Made by a program: the position numbers and the translations under genes. A stretch of DNA of 64,000 nt from NCBI RefSeq assembly GCF_014851395.1, contig NW_024040596.1, positions 8,868,155-8,932,154 on the forward strand, written 5' to 3'. The DNA is from Micropterus salmoides (taxonomy: Eukaryota > Chordata > Actinopteri > Centrarchiformes > Centrarchidae). Below are positions 33,619 through 46,924 of the stretch, piece after piece (positions within the stretch are counted from its first letter, which is position 1; every line of letters starts with the position of its first letter). Under the pieces are notes generated by a model. It ran no database searches and was not told the origin of the DNA. It saw only the letters and a program-made list of their open reading frames with translations.

Positions 33619-34845
33619 AGCCAACCATCGTTACCAGTCCTGGTGACACCAAAAGATAAGAGCCGTCTGTATTGAGATCAATAACAGACCCTCTGCATTT
33701 CCGTCGGTCCTTTGCTGTCACCAGTGAAAAGCTACAGCCAAAGTCGAACACCTAACTTGTGCTGCTAACATAGCACTTGTACGTACAGTATGTAGGCACA
33801 AATTGGACACCGCTTTTACTTGTTTTTTTCTCTCTCTCTCTGGATGGGACCCCTCTCAACTTTGTCCAGCTTCATGTGAGAAGTAAGACAATTTGTGATC
33901 TCAGGACCAAGTTTTGGTACATGATCACTATAAGGGAACAAGAGGAGGACTGCATGTCACCATGATCCAGTTTATACTCCCAAAAAAGGAAAAATATGAT
34001 TTATTTATTCAGCTAGCATCTCTATTTTCTTTTCTTCCTGTATTCCTCCATTTATCTCTCCTCAAACTATTCCTCCTACTTCATGGGAAACTCACTGTAC
34101 CATATCAAGCCATTACACATTATAAATGATGTACTTATTTAAAGAGATACTATTATCTATATGTTCTATATTGTATACAAGATGAAAATACTTCATCAAG
34201 CAAATCTTATCCATCCAAAATATGAGGGGGGGGGGGGGGGGGGTTATTTAGGCCGGACTGTATGACCTTGGCTTAGAAGATCTAGCAGCATCTTTCCACA
34301 TGATGCACTTTGTCTGGTTTGTGGTTAAGGTGTTAGAGAGTAGCATTGTGCTTGTACATAAAGTCCAACTTTAAATTGAGAAAGTTCTAAAGCTCTGTTT
34401 CGATGGTTGTTATTTATATTCAGTTAATATCTAACTTATGAAATCTAAATTTGAGTTATTTATACATTTTAGAAAAGACTTTTATATGACAATATCAATC
34501 ATGATTGTAGCAATTACTGTCCACTTACAATCTGCAGATATGTTAGACTGCCAAACATAAATACATTTGTCCAGGTAAGAAAAATGGACTGAATGGATTG
34601 TGACTATTATCTCCATCATTTCCTTTTATATGTCCTGCTTGTTTCAAGACGACACACAATGTGATTTTTTTGATTATGACATGGTTGTATTTTTTTTTTC
34701 TGCCCACAATCCACTCTTTACTTTGGTTAGCATTATAACTTTAAGCTGACATAAGCAATAAGAAACAGAATTTAATTTTTTTGCCGTGTCATCTCTTTCA
34801 GCTTGTGGTCCAGTACCACTGTAAAAGTGTAGCAGCTATTTACCA

Positions 34846-34884
<39 letters not shown>

Positions 34885-37800
34885 CTTCTTGCACACATGA
34901 CTGAGCACATTAGACTGTTTCAACTTGGCTGAGTTGATCCATGAAAAAAAGGAAAGTTTGAAAATCAGAGTAGTTATCAGGAAAGCTTGAAGTGTTATTG
35001 CAGTAGTAAGGTTTTTAACTAATAAATGTAGAGTTAGAACAGCTTCAGTGGAGGAGTTTAATTTAAAATTTGCTCTGGTGGCTCTGACTATTCTTGTTGG
35101 TTAACTTAATCCTCAATGGGAGGGACAAAGACATAACAGTTTTAAAGAGCACAAGTTAGCAAAGCGGGAGTAAAAAATAAAAAATGGAGACTCTTACATT
35201 GATTCATTCATAATCATGTTTGTCATGATCATGAAAGGTCAGCTTGCTCACTTGCCCTTATCTACTGCAGGAACTTAATTACATGTAACCCTTGGCTTCC
35301 CGCAACCTGATCTTTTCAGAACTTATGGCTTTGGTATGAGGTTCTTCCTTGTGTTACCCTTTACAAATTTATACGTTTTGGATTTACACTGTTAAAAAGG
35401 CATCATCTGTACCACCAACTACACTGTGTCATATAACCACTATGTAATTTTTATGATGGGAGAGCTAAGTAAACAGTTATGGGATGGACAACAATGGAAG
35501 ACTTAGTGCTAATATTGGTTTTCTTTCACATTAATACTAGCTCCAGGCCTATTCTGGGGCCAGCACAAGTCAGTTGGTTATCAGAAATGGGGCCCAGCTC
35601 TTTGAACTGCTTTGTAGTTTCTCAGTTGTTTCTTCTTTTTAATTTATTCCCTGCGCTGCTTGACTGTGTGTCAAACGGATGCTCACAAATCTTCTTGTCT
35701 AACTTTTTGTTTTTAATAGTTTTCTTACCTGGATGTCTTTGTGTAACAACCATTTTTCAAGTGTTCTTCTTTAAAATACTGGTTTCTCAATACAGATGCA
35801 GTAGAAAAATAGCAGTTGTTGTTGTGTTTTGTGTAGTCCTCTTGGGGTGCATCACCTCTTGCTCCAGGAACTCATCTACAAAGTGATGGATTGGAAACAA
35901 AAGTAGAATCCATGACGATTGCCACTTTTAAATTACGGTTCGTTAAGTTCCTGCAGTGGAAAATGGCTTTAGGTTATCGAACTGACTACAGGCTGTAACT
36001 GCATCTCTAAGACTAGCTGGACTGATGAGCTAATTTAAACAATTTGGCATGACTTGACACTGGTGTTTGTGTCAGTAGAAAGAGTTAACTGGGCTTCTTA
36101 ATACAGTTTCCTCCTTTCTTATTTTGCCTTCATCACCGGCTGCTGGGTGAGACGGGCACACTTGCATCATGTTTTCAAATATTTGTTTAGCTTTGTGTTC
36201 ATCTTCACTGGAAACCATGTAAAGAAGCTTTCGGGAATGTGCTTTCAGAGATGCCTAGGATGTGACCCTTTTTTAATTTTGTCTGACCTGCAAAATGTTC
36301 AACATGTTGCTTTATTAGTGCATCATCATTTGTGATGTCCCAAATTCAGTTGTAACACAGCACTAGATGTTCTAAATGACGAAACAAATGTTTGTATCTT
36401 GGTGGAAATGTTGATAATGTTTCCCTCATAGCATGCTGGCAGCTTATTTGCTATGATGCAGCAGTTTGGGCCCGTATGCTGCAGGACTGTGAGATTACAT
36501 CCTGCTTTGTTTGCTAATATTGAACAATTAAGTTGGTCGGACTAAATTTTAAAGTCCAACCCTAACCTGCACAAAATCAAGCCTGCTTAAAGTTTTGACA
36601 GGCCTTTGACAATCCACTCTGCATGTAATTCATAACATTAGTCTGGGAAATCTATGAAATACATCACATTGCAGGATATCTTGTTAACAAATGACGACAT
36701 AATTCTTCTGCTAACTTGATTGGTGCATCCTGTTGCAGCAATATCGCTATACATCACTTTAGCTCACAATGAGATTCCAATCCTCCTTCTGTCAAATCCC
36801 CACCTCCTGTCAAGTAATCATGGGCTATACATGGCTGTTTAATATTCATAATCATGTGTCACTTTGACATTTTCAAAAGGTTCCCAATCACAGTCTCTGA
36901 TGACATCCTGTACAGGCTATGCATAACAATCTTCTCCTCTGTCATCAATAATTGTAGCTATCCTCAGACAAGTCACACAGGGGCTGGTGTGCAGGGATGA
37001 ATACAGCACCACATTATTACTGTAGAGTTTTGTTTGAAAGGTAGAGCCTGGAGTAGAAAGTTTTTTTTTAATCCTTGAGATGCTGTGTTTAAAACACCAC
37101 CTGATTAATGCTGGATACAAAAGCATTTAAAAACACGAGTGGATGACAGAGCTGATTTTACGGCATATGATCTGAGTGAGGTGCCACAGGGCTGAGTGGT
37201 GGGCGGCAGGTCTGTACTGTAGCAGATGGGACAACTTCCCTGCTTGACAGCATGTAGCTCACATTCCTTGGATTCCTCGAGCCTCTACTCTGACCTCCCT
37301 TTTAGCATAGCTCCTCTGGCCTACTTCTTTATAGCTCTGTGACATTCAGCATGTATGTGCTTACCGCATTATCCATAAAAATCTATTTAGTCTCACCAGC
37401 CAATGATGTTAGGTTTTGAATGTTCTTTCTTTTTCAGCAGCTGATTTTTTTAGCTAAGGTCTGAGAGGTCATGTGAGAGGAGATAAATATCCCATAACTG
37501 ACAAAAGTGGATAAAGTGGACCATCACTGCAGTAACAAGGAACGCTTACAATTTGTACAGTGTGTGATATTGTGATTATTTCCTCTGTTAAAACACATTT
37601 TATAAATGTTAAATATGGTAAATACAATAACTATTAAAGTTTAGATTGGTAAAACCAGTGCCTCCTAAATCCAGAGCCCAACTCACTTTGTAACTCCATG
37701 TTGTCTATTGTTTCTTTACAAAAAAGTCAAAATGTATGCCAATTTTTCCACCTTTTTAAAGCCTTTCCAGCACTGACTAAAACATTGTTATAAACAATGA

Positions 37801-38530
37801 CTCCCAAGGTTACAAGAAGACTGAAGGCATCTCAAAGGTTGGCTCTGGTGAGACAATCTGGAACTCATTTGAAGTATCATTATCTATTTGGGACAAGTGA
37901 CGTTATTTCTTACCCACTCTTCTTAATGTCTAGCAAATGTGTAATTCTACTTCTTAACATACCCTCCAGGTGAACCCAAATTGTTGTTATGACTGAAAAT
38001 TCTAGTACCAGTTTCTAGAAGACTTGAAACAACTGTGTCCCTGTGTGGGAGGAGAAAGTCCTGGGATCGAATGTAAAACAAAGTACAAAATAATGACTTG
38101 CAATTAACTCCCAGCTGCTCTGTAGTTATGTGGTTTTACAGCATGCCTCAGGGTAGTGCATATGGACCCTTGAAATAACTAAAGCTGTAATTAAGTTTGC
38201 AACGTTTTCCCTGTTTTCACCCAACCCAGATATAAGGAATACCTTGGGTCTGACATGGGCAGGAATGTTAACGGTAGTCCTACTTAGCACACACCGGGAA
38301 CATGAATGAGAAAACCATACCAATTCATGTTAGAGATGCGATTTCAAAATGTTGTTCAGTAATGCTGCTCACCTCAGTGACTGGCAGCCAGTACTGGTCT
38401 AGGACCTGTGCTGCAGACAGTAAAACATGTTGTTCTGCTGACACCTAAAGGACAAACTCAATTTTGTAGATGCACTACAAAAAAAATTACTATTTTCTTA
38501 TCTATAAACATAAAGAGGAAATGTTTATAT
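33619..38530. other. asic4 3' UTR and intergenic DNA
   Basis: No gene is supported. It holds a G run (about 34227-34243), a (GT)n tract (34851-34882) and AT-rich sequence. A 135-codon open frame at 35479-35886 has no recognisable domain and is probably chance. The asic4 polyadenylation site was not located. Confidence 0.5.
34851..34882. repeat. (GT)n microsatellite
   Basis: About sixteen GT units downstream of asic4. Confidence 0.95.
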
Positions 38531-41238
38531 TCAAAAATTCTTTATTTAAAAATTACAACAATTCACAGTTCATTTGGAATTACAGCACACAATTAAATGT
38601 GATGAGCATTTATTAAAATGTATTGCTTTGGTTATACTAGTACCCATATGCATAAATAATGTAAACCAATAAGTCAAAACATCAATGGAAATCAAAAAAT
38701 GAACCTGCTTTTTAAATCAATTGATTGAAAGTGTCTTCCGGATCAAATGATATGATTTTCGAGCACAAAATACAAAGATACACTATGTTTAATTTTGTCT
38801 CCAAAAATATTATATCATTACATTACTGTCAATATTGATAAATAAAAGATCAATTGCTGTGTAAATAAAGCTAAAAAAGGCTTAAAATAGTCTATAAAAT
38901 ATTTATACATGTACAGAGAATGTCATGAAAGCCTCTGTTAGTGCGGAAGTATTCAGATTCTGCATAATTCATAGAGAAATGACAGATAAATAAGTTATGG
39001 ACAAAATACTTAGAGACTTCGCTCAGCGATGGTGGCTGTGTTAACAACACATTCATTTTAATTAATTAATTAATTAATCTGCCACACTCGCTTAATTTTG
39101 TGAATCTCACGTCTATAGAAGGCAAAGACAACACAGATCACCACAATAACTTCAAACTGTAATCTCAGCCCTCCCTCTTTTCACAGTGGTTTTGTTTTGG
39201 AAGATTCAGTTTCCAATTCCACACATTATTAGTGTCATACTCTTCAAAGAATCAAGGAGAACATTCATAGTACCTCAGCTGGAGCACTGTCACGGTGAAA
39301 GACTGCTCTTGTCAAGAAAAAAATGCATTATAAAAAGAATGCTAAAAGTCCGTAAGAACTGACCTCCACGGTCTGTATGCATGATAGAAAATACAGAAAA
39401 CACTGTTGAGGACCACTACTGTGGATGTAGTAACAGATGCTTTAAATCCAATTAAAGTTAAATAAAAAGGACGTGCCTTAATTTTATGATGAAAAGTGTC
39501 TAGTGTCAGCAAAATACATTAAAGGTCTTGTCAAAAGAAATTACAGTGTATTTACCTAACATTGAGCAGAAAGCACAAGTCTTACTTTATGTCATTGTCA
39601 TGAACAGTATTGTGATATACACACTGCTGAACTTGCAGCAAATGTCAACTGGACATCAATCCAGCTGTGTTATCTGTAATATTGCACATTTTAATATACT
39701 AAAACTTTCTGGTGTCAATACCACCGGCCAATAACGTAGGAAAGGCCTCCCATTAGACTGCACTGCAACTGGGAGAAAGCAACCATTTCTAAAACTGAGC
39801 TCAGGAAATGGACAGTATAATAACTTACAAATGTTTTAACAATACAGTCTAAAATACTTTGGAACTGTTTAACTTTTTCTTTTAGAGTATACTTGGTGAC
39901 GTGTAAAAATGTTTCATACATTCTTGTTTTCAACCATTTCTAAACTAATTAAATTCTGTTTTAAAGTACCCTTACTTCAATGAGGATGACAAACCTGGGC
40001 AATCACTGCAGACATTACCCAAGGTGAAATTTCTTGCGACATCAAAAGGTTTTGTGGAGAAAAATCTAACTCAAATACACACTGCTGGCCTACTGAAACA
40101 GACCAGTCTTCTAGATCTACGATCTCTGAAGACCAGGGGAAGATACTTTCTAGAAACTCCTTCCCTACTTTGAGGCACATATGGATGTTTGAGATCATGA
40201 TATTTCCAAGTCACCTTAAAAAAAAAAAAAAATAAAGTTATCTGACAACCTTTTAAATTCTCCCAGCTATACAGGAGGCTTTCTCCACAGTGAAAGATAA
40301 CATCTCCCACCCATTCAAAACTGTTATTCGTGCTTTAACAAAACTACATTTCTAATCAAAACATCAGCTGTGCATCACCTGCAGTGGTGAAGTGCAAAAT
40401 TGTATACCATAAAAGATATTTTCATAAAACAGCTAACGTATGAAAAGTCAGTGTCAAGGCACATGTACGAAGATGCGCTTCTGTAAATACCCAAATAAGT
40501 AAATTCAAAAGCTCAACATTTCAATGCCCCCTACACGAAGGGCACACAACCTGTGGTGCAATATACTAATGTATATCTATTAGAGCTACAAGTAAAAGCT
40601 CCATTTAACAATATCTTTGATATTAACATTAATTCAAACAACATTCTATAAATATAAAAGCTGCTACTTGCCACTTTCAACTCACTCATTGTTTTGGTTA
40701 AAATTATCCCCCCCCTCCCAAGTAAAACTATCAGCAGCTGTACTCATCACATCATCTCAAGTTAGTCTATTGTATGCTACCTCCCCAGCACAAAACGGTC
40801 AAAAGGAAGATCTTTCTTTCAGGAATTTATGGACCTAATCCCAATGAAAATTGAATTACACTGGACACGTAGAGAGAAAGACAACTTCATTGGGTTATCT
40901 ATGTAGCCCAGTGTCCGCTGGAATGTGGACACCATATCAACTGGATAAGCCAGCACTATATCAGGGCTCTGCTAGTCTGAGTTTCTGCACCTAGTGGTCA
41001 AAAATAGCTCAACACAGCTTTCAGAATCGTCAGAGCAGCAAAAACATTTGGTTCTAGCAACTCATCTGTATGGACAAGTGTTGTAAACATTTAAGAAAAG
41101 GTTTAATTGGGAATGTACTGCATTAATTTTTTTCTCTAACAAACCAAATAACGGTTGATGCACACTGAAAGATGGAGAATGTCAGGCAGGGTCACAGATG
41201 TAACCCTTGAAGCCCTTGACATAGGTTGTGTGGTGGTT
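38531..41238 (-). other. Probable chpf 3' UTR
   Basis: Follows the chpf stop codon on the minus strand and has no other gene. A minus-strand AATAAA (tttatt near 38540) could be the polyadenylation signal. The 3' end is not proven, and other tttatt sites occur nearer the stop. Confidence 0.35.
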
Positions 41239-44200
41239 TCAAGTGCTGTTTCCTTGTTCTTGCTCAAACAGCAGCATGGCGAGCTGGGAGCGGGAACCGA
41301 GACCTTCCAAGTTGCTCTGAACACATCTGTGATAGATGTCTTCACTAAGCCGCGGGTTGCAGTCTTGGTAGCTGTACTGCTGGTGCAATGCTGGCTCCAC
41401 TGCCCTGAATACATGCAGACCCGAATACTTGACGAACATGTCGTAGATGTCCAGGGTCTCGAGAATCTCCTCATTCTCCTGGACGTCTGCCACCATTCGT
41501 GCACGTGTTGCCATGTAGTCAGAGTTGTAAAAACATGCTTCTTCAAATGACCTAATGTCAAAATGGCCTGCCTCCTTAACCAGATCGACTGTGGCCGGAC
41601 GCTGCTGGTTGTGGTAGGCCACATCAGGGTTATAATCCTGGAAATGGATGGGGAAGAATACCTGCCAGTTGTTAATGGAATTCATGCGACAGCGGTTCAG
41701 AAATTCTGAATTGACGTTTGTGTTGACCTTAGCCAAGAAGAACAGCGTGTCAACCGGGTGCTTCTTCGAGATGATGTCCATGAATTTGATCTGGGATGGT
41801 GTTTCCGTCTTGACACTTATCCATGGGATTTTTACTGTAGGGTATTTGCGTTCATAAGCATTTATCTGAGTTTTCACGCTGGCAAATATATCATTCTGGT
41901 TAACTTGCTGTGCCTCTACTGGGTCATAAATAAACAAGAATGTTAGGATGGCATTTTCACTGGTCTCAAAAGCATTTGCACTAAAGACTTCCAGGAAATG
42001 GTTGACATAGCTCCGGTCCTGCAGACTAAGAGGTATAATGATGTGAACCCTTGTGGCTTCAGTGACATAGGGCATGGGAATGATCTCAATTCGACTCAAA
42101 GGTCGCACCAGATGAACCCGCTTGCCGATGGATTGGCTGTGACCTTTTTGGTTGACCGCCTCCAGCTGAAGGTCCAAGGTGTACTCCATGCCCCTGACCG
42201 GGTCGAAGCGCCTGTAGCCATTAATCAGCTGCTGCTTCTTCAGGTGGAGGACAGGCTTGTACTTCTTGTTTAGCTCTCCTATGGCTATGTCAATGACATC
42301 AGCCACATCCATGCGGTCAACGCCGCGCAGTTCACACTTTGGAGAGCCATCGATACAGGAATAAATCTCCTCCTCTGTAAAGTATTCCCATTTCAGAACT
42401 TCGAACCGGGATTTCGGCTCAAAAGGTGGATTGATCCCCACAGGCCACTGGGCGGTCCGGTTGCCCTCAAAAGCAACCACACTCACATTCTTTATTTCTG
42501 CCTGCGGAAACATAAGAAGTGTTCTGACAGACATCTAGACAATTCAAACAACTAATAACACTAAAAATTTTAACCTACAATAGAGCTAAGCAAAGAGAAG
42601 ACAGGTTTTTAGTTTCGACTGAGCCTTGGGTGATTTACAGTAGGGTATTTCCAATTGGCTCGCTTATCGACGATTGAAGGGATGATCAGCGATTGTTTTT
42701 TCATGCGCCGATATTAAGGCAATTTTACCTAACTCACTATCAGAACTAAGAAGACATGAAAACAGTCTCTAGAATCTGAACCACACTGCAATGTTTCCCA
42801 TTCATTGATTTGTGGTGACACGACACGCCACAATATCAACACTGAACGCCCCAGTACAGTTTAATATGAGTAAAATCATAAGTCACTGTGGAGCTGCGCG
42901 CAGCGCCAAATGTCTCTGGCAGTGCACAGATTCACTCTAACTCTAACTCTGAGAAGTTAGTCTATCTATTTTCTTAACACAACGCTGTCAGTATCGGAGA
43001 CGGATATGTTAGCATTAGATTACAGCTGGGTGTGAGATTGACACGGCTGTACATAGCGGCTATCGATTGCAATCTTCTTCTCCCTGCCGCGGGTGCGTGG
43101 CGCCACAGTAACGTGGCAGTTCTGTGGGAAACACTGTACTGTGCATTTACAGATGCTTCTGATGGTTTCTCTTAAAGATAATCAGCCTGTTTCTTCCGTG
43201 CTGGCATTTCACTGACTTGCTGCAACTTAACACCGCTCCCTGGTCATTAGATCGTCAATTGGTGATCTCAAGTAGCCATGATCAGACGATATCAAAATAG
43301 AGACGATCTCCCAACCCTAATTTACAGTAACACTTGAAAATCAGCTTACCTGCAGTGTCGCAATCTCATCGTAAGTCTTCTGGAGCTCAATCTCAGTGAA
43401 GTATCTGTGCAGCCTGTACATCTGCTCAGGGTCAGACACTGGATGGACAGTCAGAGCTTTCTTGAACTGTTCACTCTGCTCTTTACCAGGATCAGAGTTT
43501 TTTCCCAACTCATAATAGTGGTACTGAAGCCCCTGAGAAGAAACAGAGAGGTCTTTTCATGAGACATATCACATCTGCCGTGACAGAAACATGACTAATG
43601 TTAAGCTGACTTGCAATGCTGTCCTACTTCCAAACAAACTTTACACACTATCCAGGCAGCATCTTTGGCTCATCTCCACTGCAAACAGGCTGGTTTTGAC
43701 CATAATTGTATAGTAAAGGGAAGACGGAGACTCATTTTGTAACAATAGGATGCTATTGTTGTACAACAGCTTTTTAGTGTCCATGTTTTGGTCATTTCAG
43801 GAACAAAATTTGTTCTGGGAATGTGGGGTTTAAGAGATTCTTTTTCTTAATTAATTTCACCACATTTATATCAATAAATTATGACCACTGCAGCATCGGG
43901 CTAAAAACTGTAGAATTTAAAGGTGAAACCAGATACTAATGCCTGAGACTGGCACCTGAATCCCACTTAAAGACGTTTAAGATGTAAACAGTAGTCACCT
44001 AAGGAGCTTGAGTGATTTAAAAAAAGTGAATCCGATTCCCGCTATTAACAGAACAAACAATGGCGACACTGCTTAACTCAGTCGCAAATGTTTGCCAACA
44101 GCTTACAGCTTGCAGCGGTACACTTAGTGAAGTATTGTCTGTCTCTAATGGTCATCAATGTTCTCTCTTAACAGATGAATTCATGTCTGGCTCTGTTTTC

Positions 44201-46924
44201 AAGTTGCTTCCTTTTAACTCCCCCCTGCTTCTCTGCCTTATCTAGGGGCTCTGCTGGAGCTCTTCTGACTCAAGGCGCTTTAGTTAGCCATGCAAGTCAC
44301 TCTCAACTGTGTAACAAGATGGTTTCCTCCACTGGGTCATGGCTAAGGAGGACAAAATGGAAGCAAATAAGTCCATTACAAAATATTAGCCTGCACATAT
44401 GTTGTATACATTGTAAGGGCACGTTTACATTGAGAACCTTCCAACAAAGTATTTTAATATGTTCACAAAGACCACAATCTTTAGTATGGTGTAAGCAAAC
44501 TGAGCCGAATGCAACCAAACAATCACCTGAAAGGTCATTGGGACAGATCAGGGCTCCACAGAGCTTGTTTGACCTTAAATGCTAATGACATTACAGGAGC
44601 ACAGCATGTTGACCCACAGGGGATTTTAACACCATTGAACCTAAGCAAGGTTGAAGTCAGCTCTACTCTGCTTGCCTGTTTACCTATTCCACACTGCTGC
44701 AGGAGCGGTGGAGAACAAAAAACGAAAGGCTAAAGGCTATTAGCGATCTACTCTGTAATATAAATACCACCTCTTTGCGAGCATGGTAATTAGTTTTATA
44801 TAGCGGTATGTCAGTTTTCAGTGCTGTCCCAGAGGCATGGAGTGATTTCTGCCATGACAGTTTCGTTGTTTTGTCAAAGAGGGCCACTGCTGTAACCTGT
44901 CTCACTACTTTTCTAAACGAAAAGTCTGACAGCGTTTTTTTTCCCCCCTCTGTGGCTCCTCATTCATTTCATCTATGATCTACCTCTTTCCGTTCCCTTT
45001 AAACATAAAAACATTCAATAGCCGAGAAACTTTTATAGATTTTGAAAATGTCTGCATTATTAAAAATGAGAGCTGTATGGTCTTAAGTAACTATTGTTGT
45101 GATCATGTGTCCCCTCACCAATACACTTAACCTACCTCATATTCATTGACACAGTTTGTGTTGGTGTAATCAATGATGCATCTTCCGAGCCACTCATCGG
45201 GCCTTGCGCTCAGGATGTCATTCCTGCAGTTTTCCAGGAAGGGCTGGAGTCGGAGGAGCAAGGTACGTGACAGGATGTACCCGAACCCTCCGTTGCAGTA
45301 CTTCCCTTCCATCTCTCCACCTATGAACTCCTCAGGGCTGCCCATGTAAAGCTCTCGATCCATACTCAGGTGCTCCACCAGGGCTTTGATCCTGTCGGCT
45401 TCTGTGTAGGCGTCATCTTGGACGAAGTAAAACCAGTCGTACTCATTAATGTAATGATCTAAAATGTGTCTGATATTCTGAAACATGTTCCATATTAGCC
45501 TCTCGTCCCCATGCGAGACGACAAACATGCCATGAGGGACTTTGCGGTTGCGCGTGCCGGTGAAGAAGACCACGGCGTCCAGGTGATGGCTAATGGTGCG
45601 ATTGACAGCTACGCCCAGGGTGTTTATGGTGTTTTTTGACGTCAGGACCCCGACAAACAGACGCTCTCGCATCCCCAACTCTGTGCTTATGTATTTAGCC
45701 CTGAAAAAGACATGAGACAGCTTCTGAATAAGCTATTGACTAACAAAGAAAACAACATGAGCTCTTTGGAAAAGTAAACGTGCAAGAACATGAATTGTGA
45801 TTCATCACCGCCACCACCACAACCCAACCTAACTTTTACTCTTTTACCATTATTGGCAAGAATTACGCCTCTTCTTAAAACCTGTAACACTGTGTGGCTT
45901 GATAAATTAGCAAATGGAATGAAACTTAATCAGCAACTATTTCTTTCAAGCAAAAATGCCAAACATGTCCTAGCCCCAGCATCTCAATAAGGCTTTGCTA
46001 CTTTTCTTTGTCATACAGGATATAAATTTAAATATATTTGGGCTTTGAGCTGTTGGTCTGACAAATGAACACATCACGGGGCTCTGGGTGAGCATTTTTC
46101 ACCACTTTTTCATATTCCATACCCTAAACAACAATTAATTTAAAATCGAGAAACAATCAATTTAAATTAATAATGAAAAAATCATTATTTACAGCCCTCT
46201 TATTGTACAAACCACTGCATGGCACAGGTTGCCAATGAAACCTGGACGGTGAAGCTCTAACCTCAGGAGAACTTTTGCAGGGGAATGTTAGCAGGCAGAA
46301 ACCAGCAGAGGAAGAGGGGCTGTGGACAATTTGATCAAAGCCAATAACATCAGGGAGAGGGGAAAAAATTACTTCAGAATTAGTTTTGTTAATTCTAATT
46401 CACACGTGGTCTGTGTAAAATCTTATACCCACATGACAACCAGTGACACCTGCACACCTAGCGTTACATGGACACAATGATTGATTTATCAGTCATTTAC
46501 TGAGAATGAGCTGCACTGCGGCCTGCTGGACTGTAGCTTAAAATGATGTGTTCAATACAAGTATAAGCCTTATATAAACAGCCCACTTACAGAGTGTGTT
46601 CACCAGTTACAGTAAATGGCCACACAACGCGTACCTGAAAACTTTCTTTGGGGCACTCTGTTGGACTTGTTTATATGGGACTATTCTTGGTTCAAAGTCT
46701 TCTTCGGACTCCATATCGTTGATAGTCGCAATGGAGTTGGGCTTTCGGGCTCCTTTGAGCTGTCCATCCTGCCCCACAGTCACATCATCGCCCTCCTTGC
46801 CGTCCAGGTAGCACGCTTCTTCCGTCCAGTTTACACTCAATAAACTCAGCGTGAACCCTAAAGAAATACCGATTACCACCGGGCCGAGCGACCGCAGGAC
46901 AGAAATAAACGCAGGAAATCTCAT
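41239..46924 (-). CDS. chpf: Chondroitin polymerising factor (chondroitin sulfate synthase 2), complete
   Basis: Exons on the minus strand: 46924-46635, 45700-45136, 43532-43350 and 42501-41239; 2,301 bp, 766 residues. The protein partners with CHSY-type synthases in the Golgi to extend chondroitin chains from UDP-GlcA and UDP-GalNAc. Residues 1-8 are cytoplasmic and about 9-31 form a type II membrane anchor (GPVVIGISLGFTLSLLSV). The N-terminal domain (exons 1-3) has YISTELGMRERLFVGVLTS, FVQDDAYTEADR and ARPDEWLGRCI. The C-terminal domain has FEVLKWEYFTEE, YRRFDPVRGMEYTL and LFFLAKVNTN in place of a DxD motif, and ends LLFEQEQGNST. Four exons and about 770 residues match mammalian CHPF as I remember it. 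Start: the first Met whose downstream residues form the anchor. Intron 3 carries MITEs. Confidence 0.96.
42632..43318. mobile_element. Nested MITEs in chpf intron 3
   Basis: The right edge reads gacgatctcccaaccctaat, the reverse of a fish hAT-type end (tagggttgggagatcgtc). The left edge near 42635-42680 has related but decayed words (cgacgattgaaggg). Inside lies a clearer MITE at 42789-43136. The outer boundaries are approximate. Confidence 0.45.
42789..43136. mobile_element. Second copy of the agtgtttccca MITE
   Basis: Starts caatgtttccca and ends tgggaaacactg; the interior matches 25941-26276 (gacacgccacaatatcaaca and gcgccacagtaacg). It lies within an intron of chpf. No target duplication is evident. 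Confidence 0.75.
43533..45135 (-). other. chpf intron 2
   Basis: 1.6 kb intron with good splice sites on both sides. Open frames on the plus strand (for example 44060-44585) have no recognisable domain. Nothing else seen. Confidence 0.6.

Noticed and set aside
35479..35886. 135-codon plus-strand open frame rich in hydrophobic residues
   Set aside because: No domain, no splice context, T-rich sequence downstream of asic4; hydrophobic composition is expected from T-rich DNA.
41155..41550. 131-codon plus-strand open frame
   Set aside because: Antisense of the conserved last exon of chpf.
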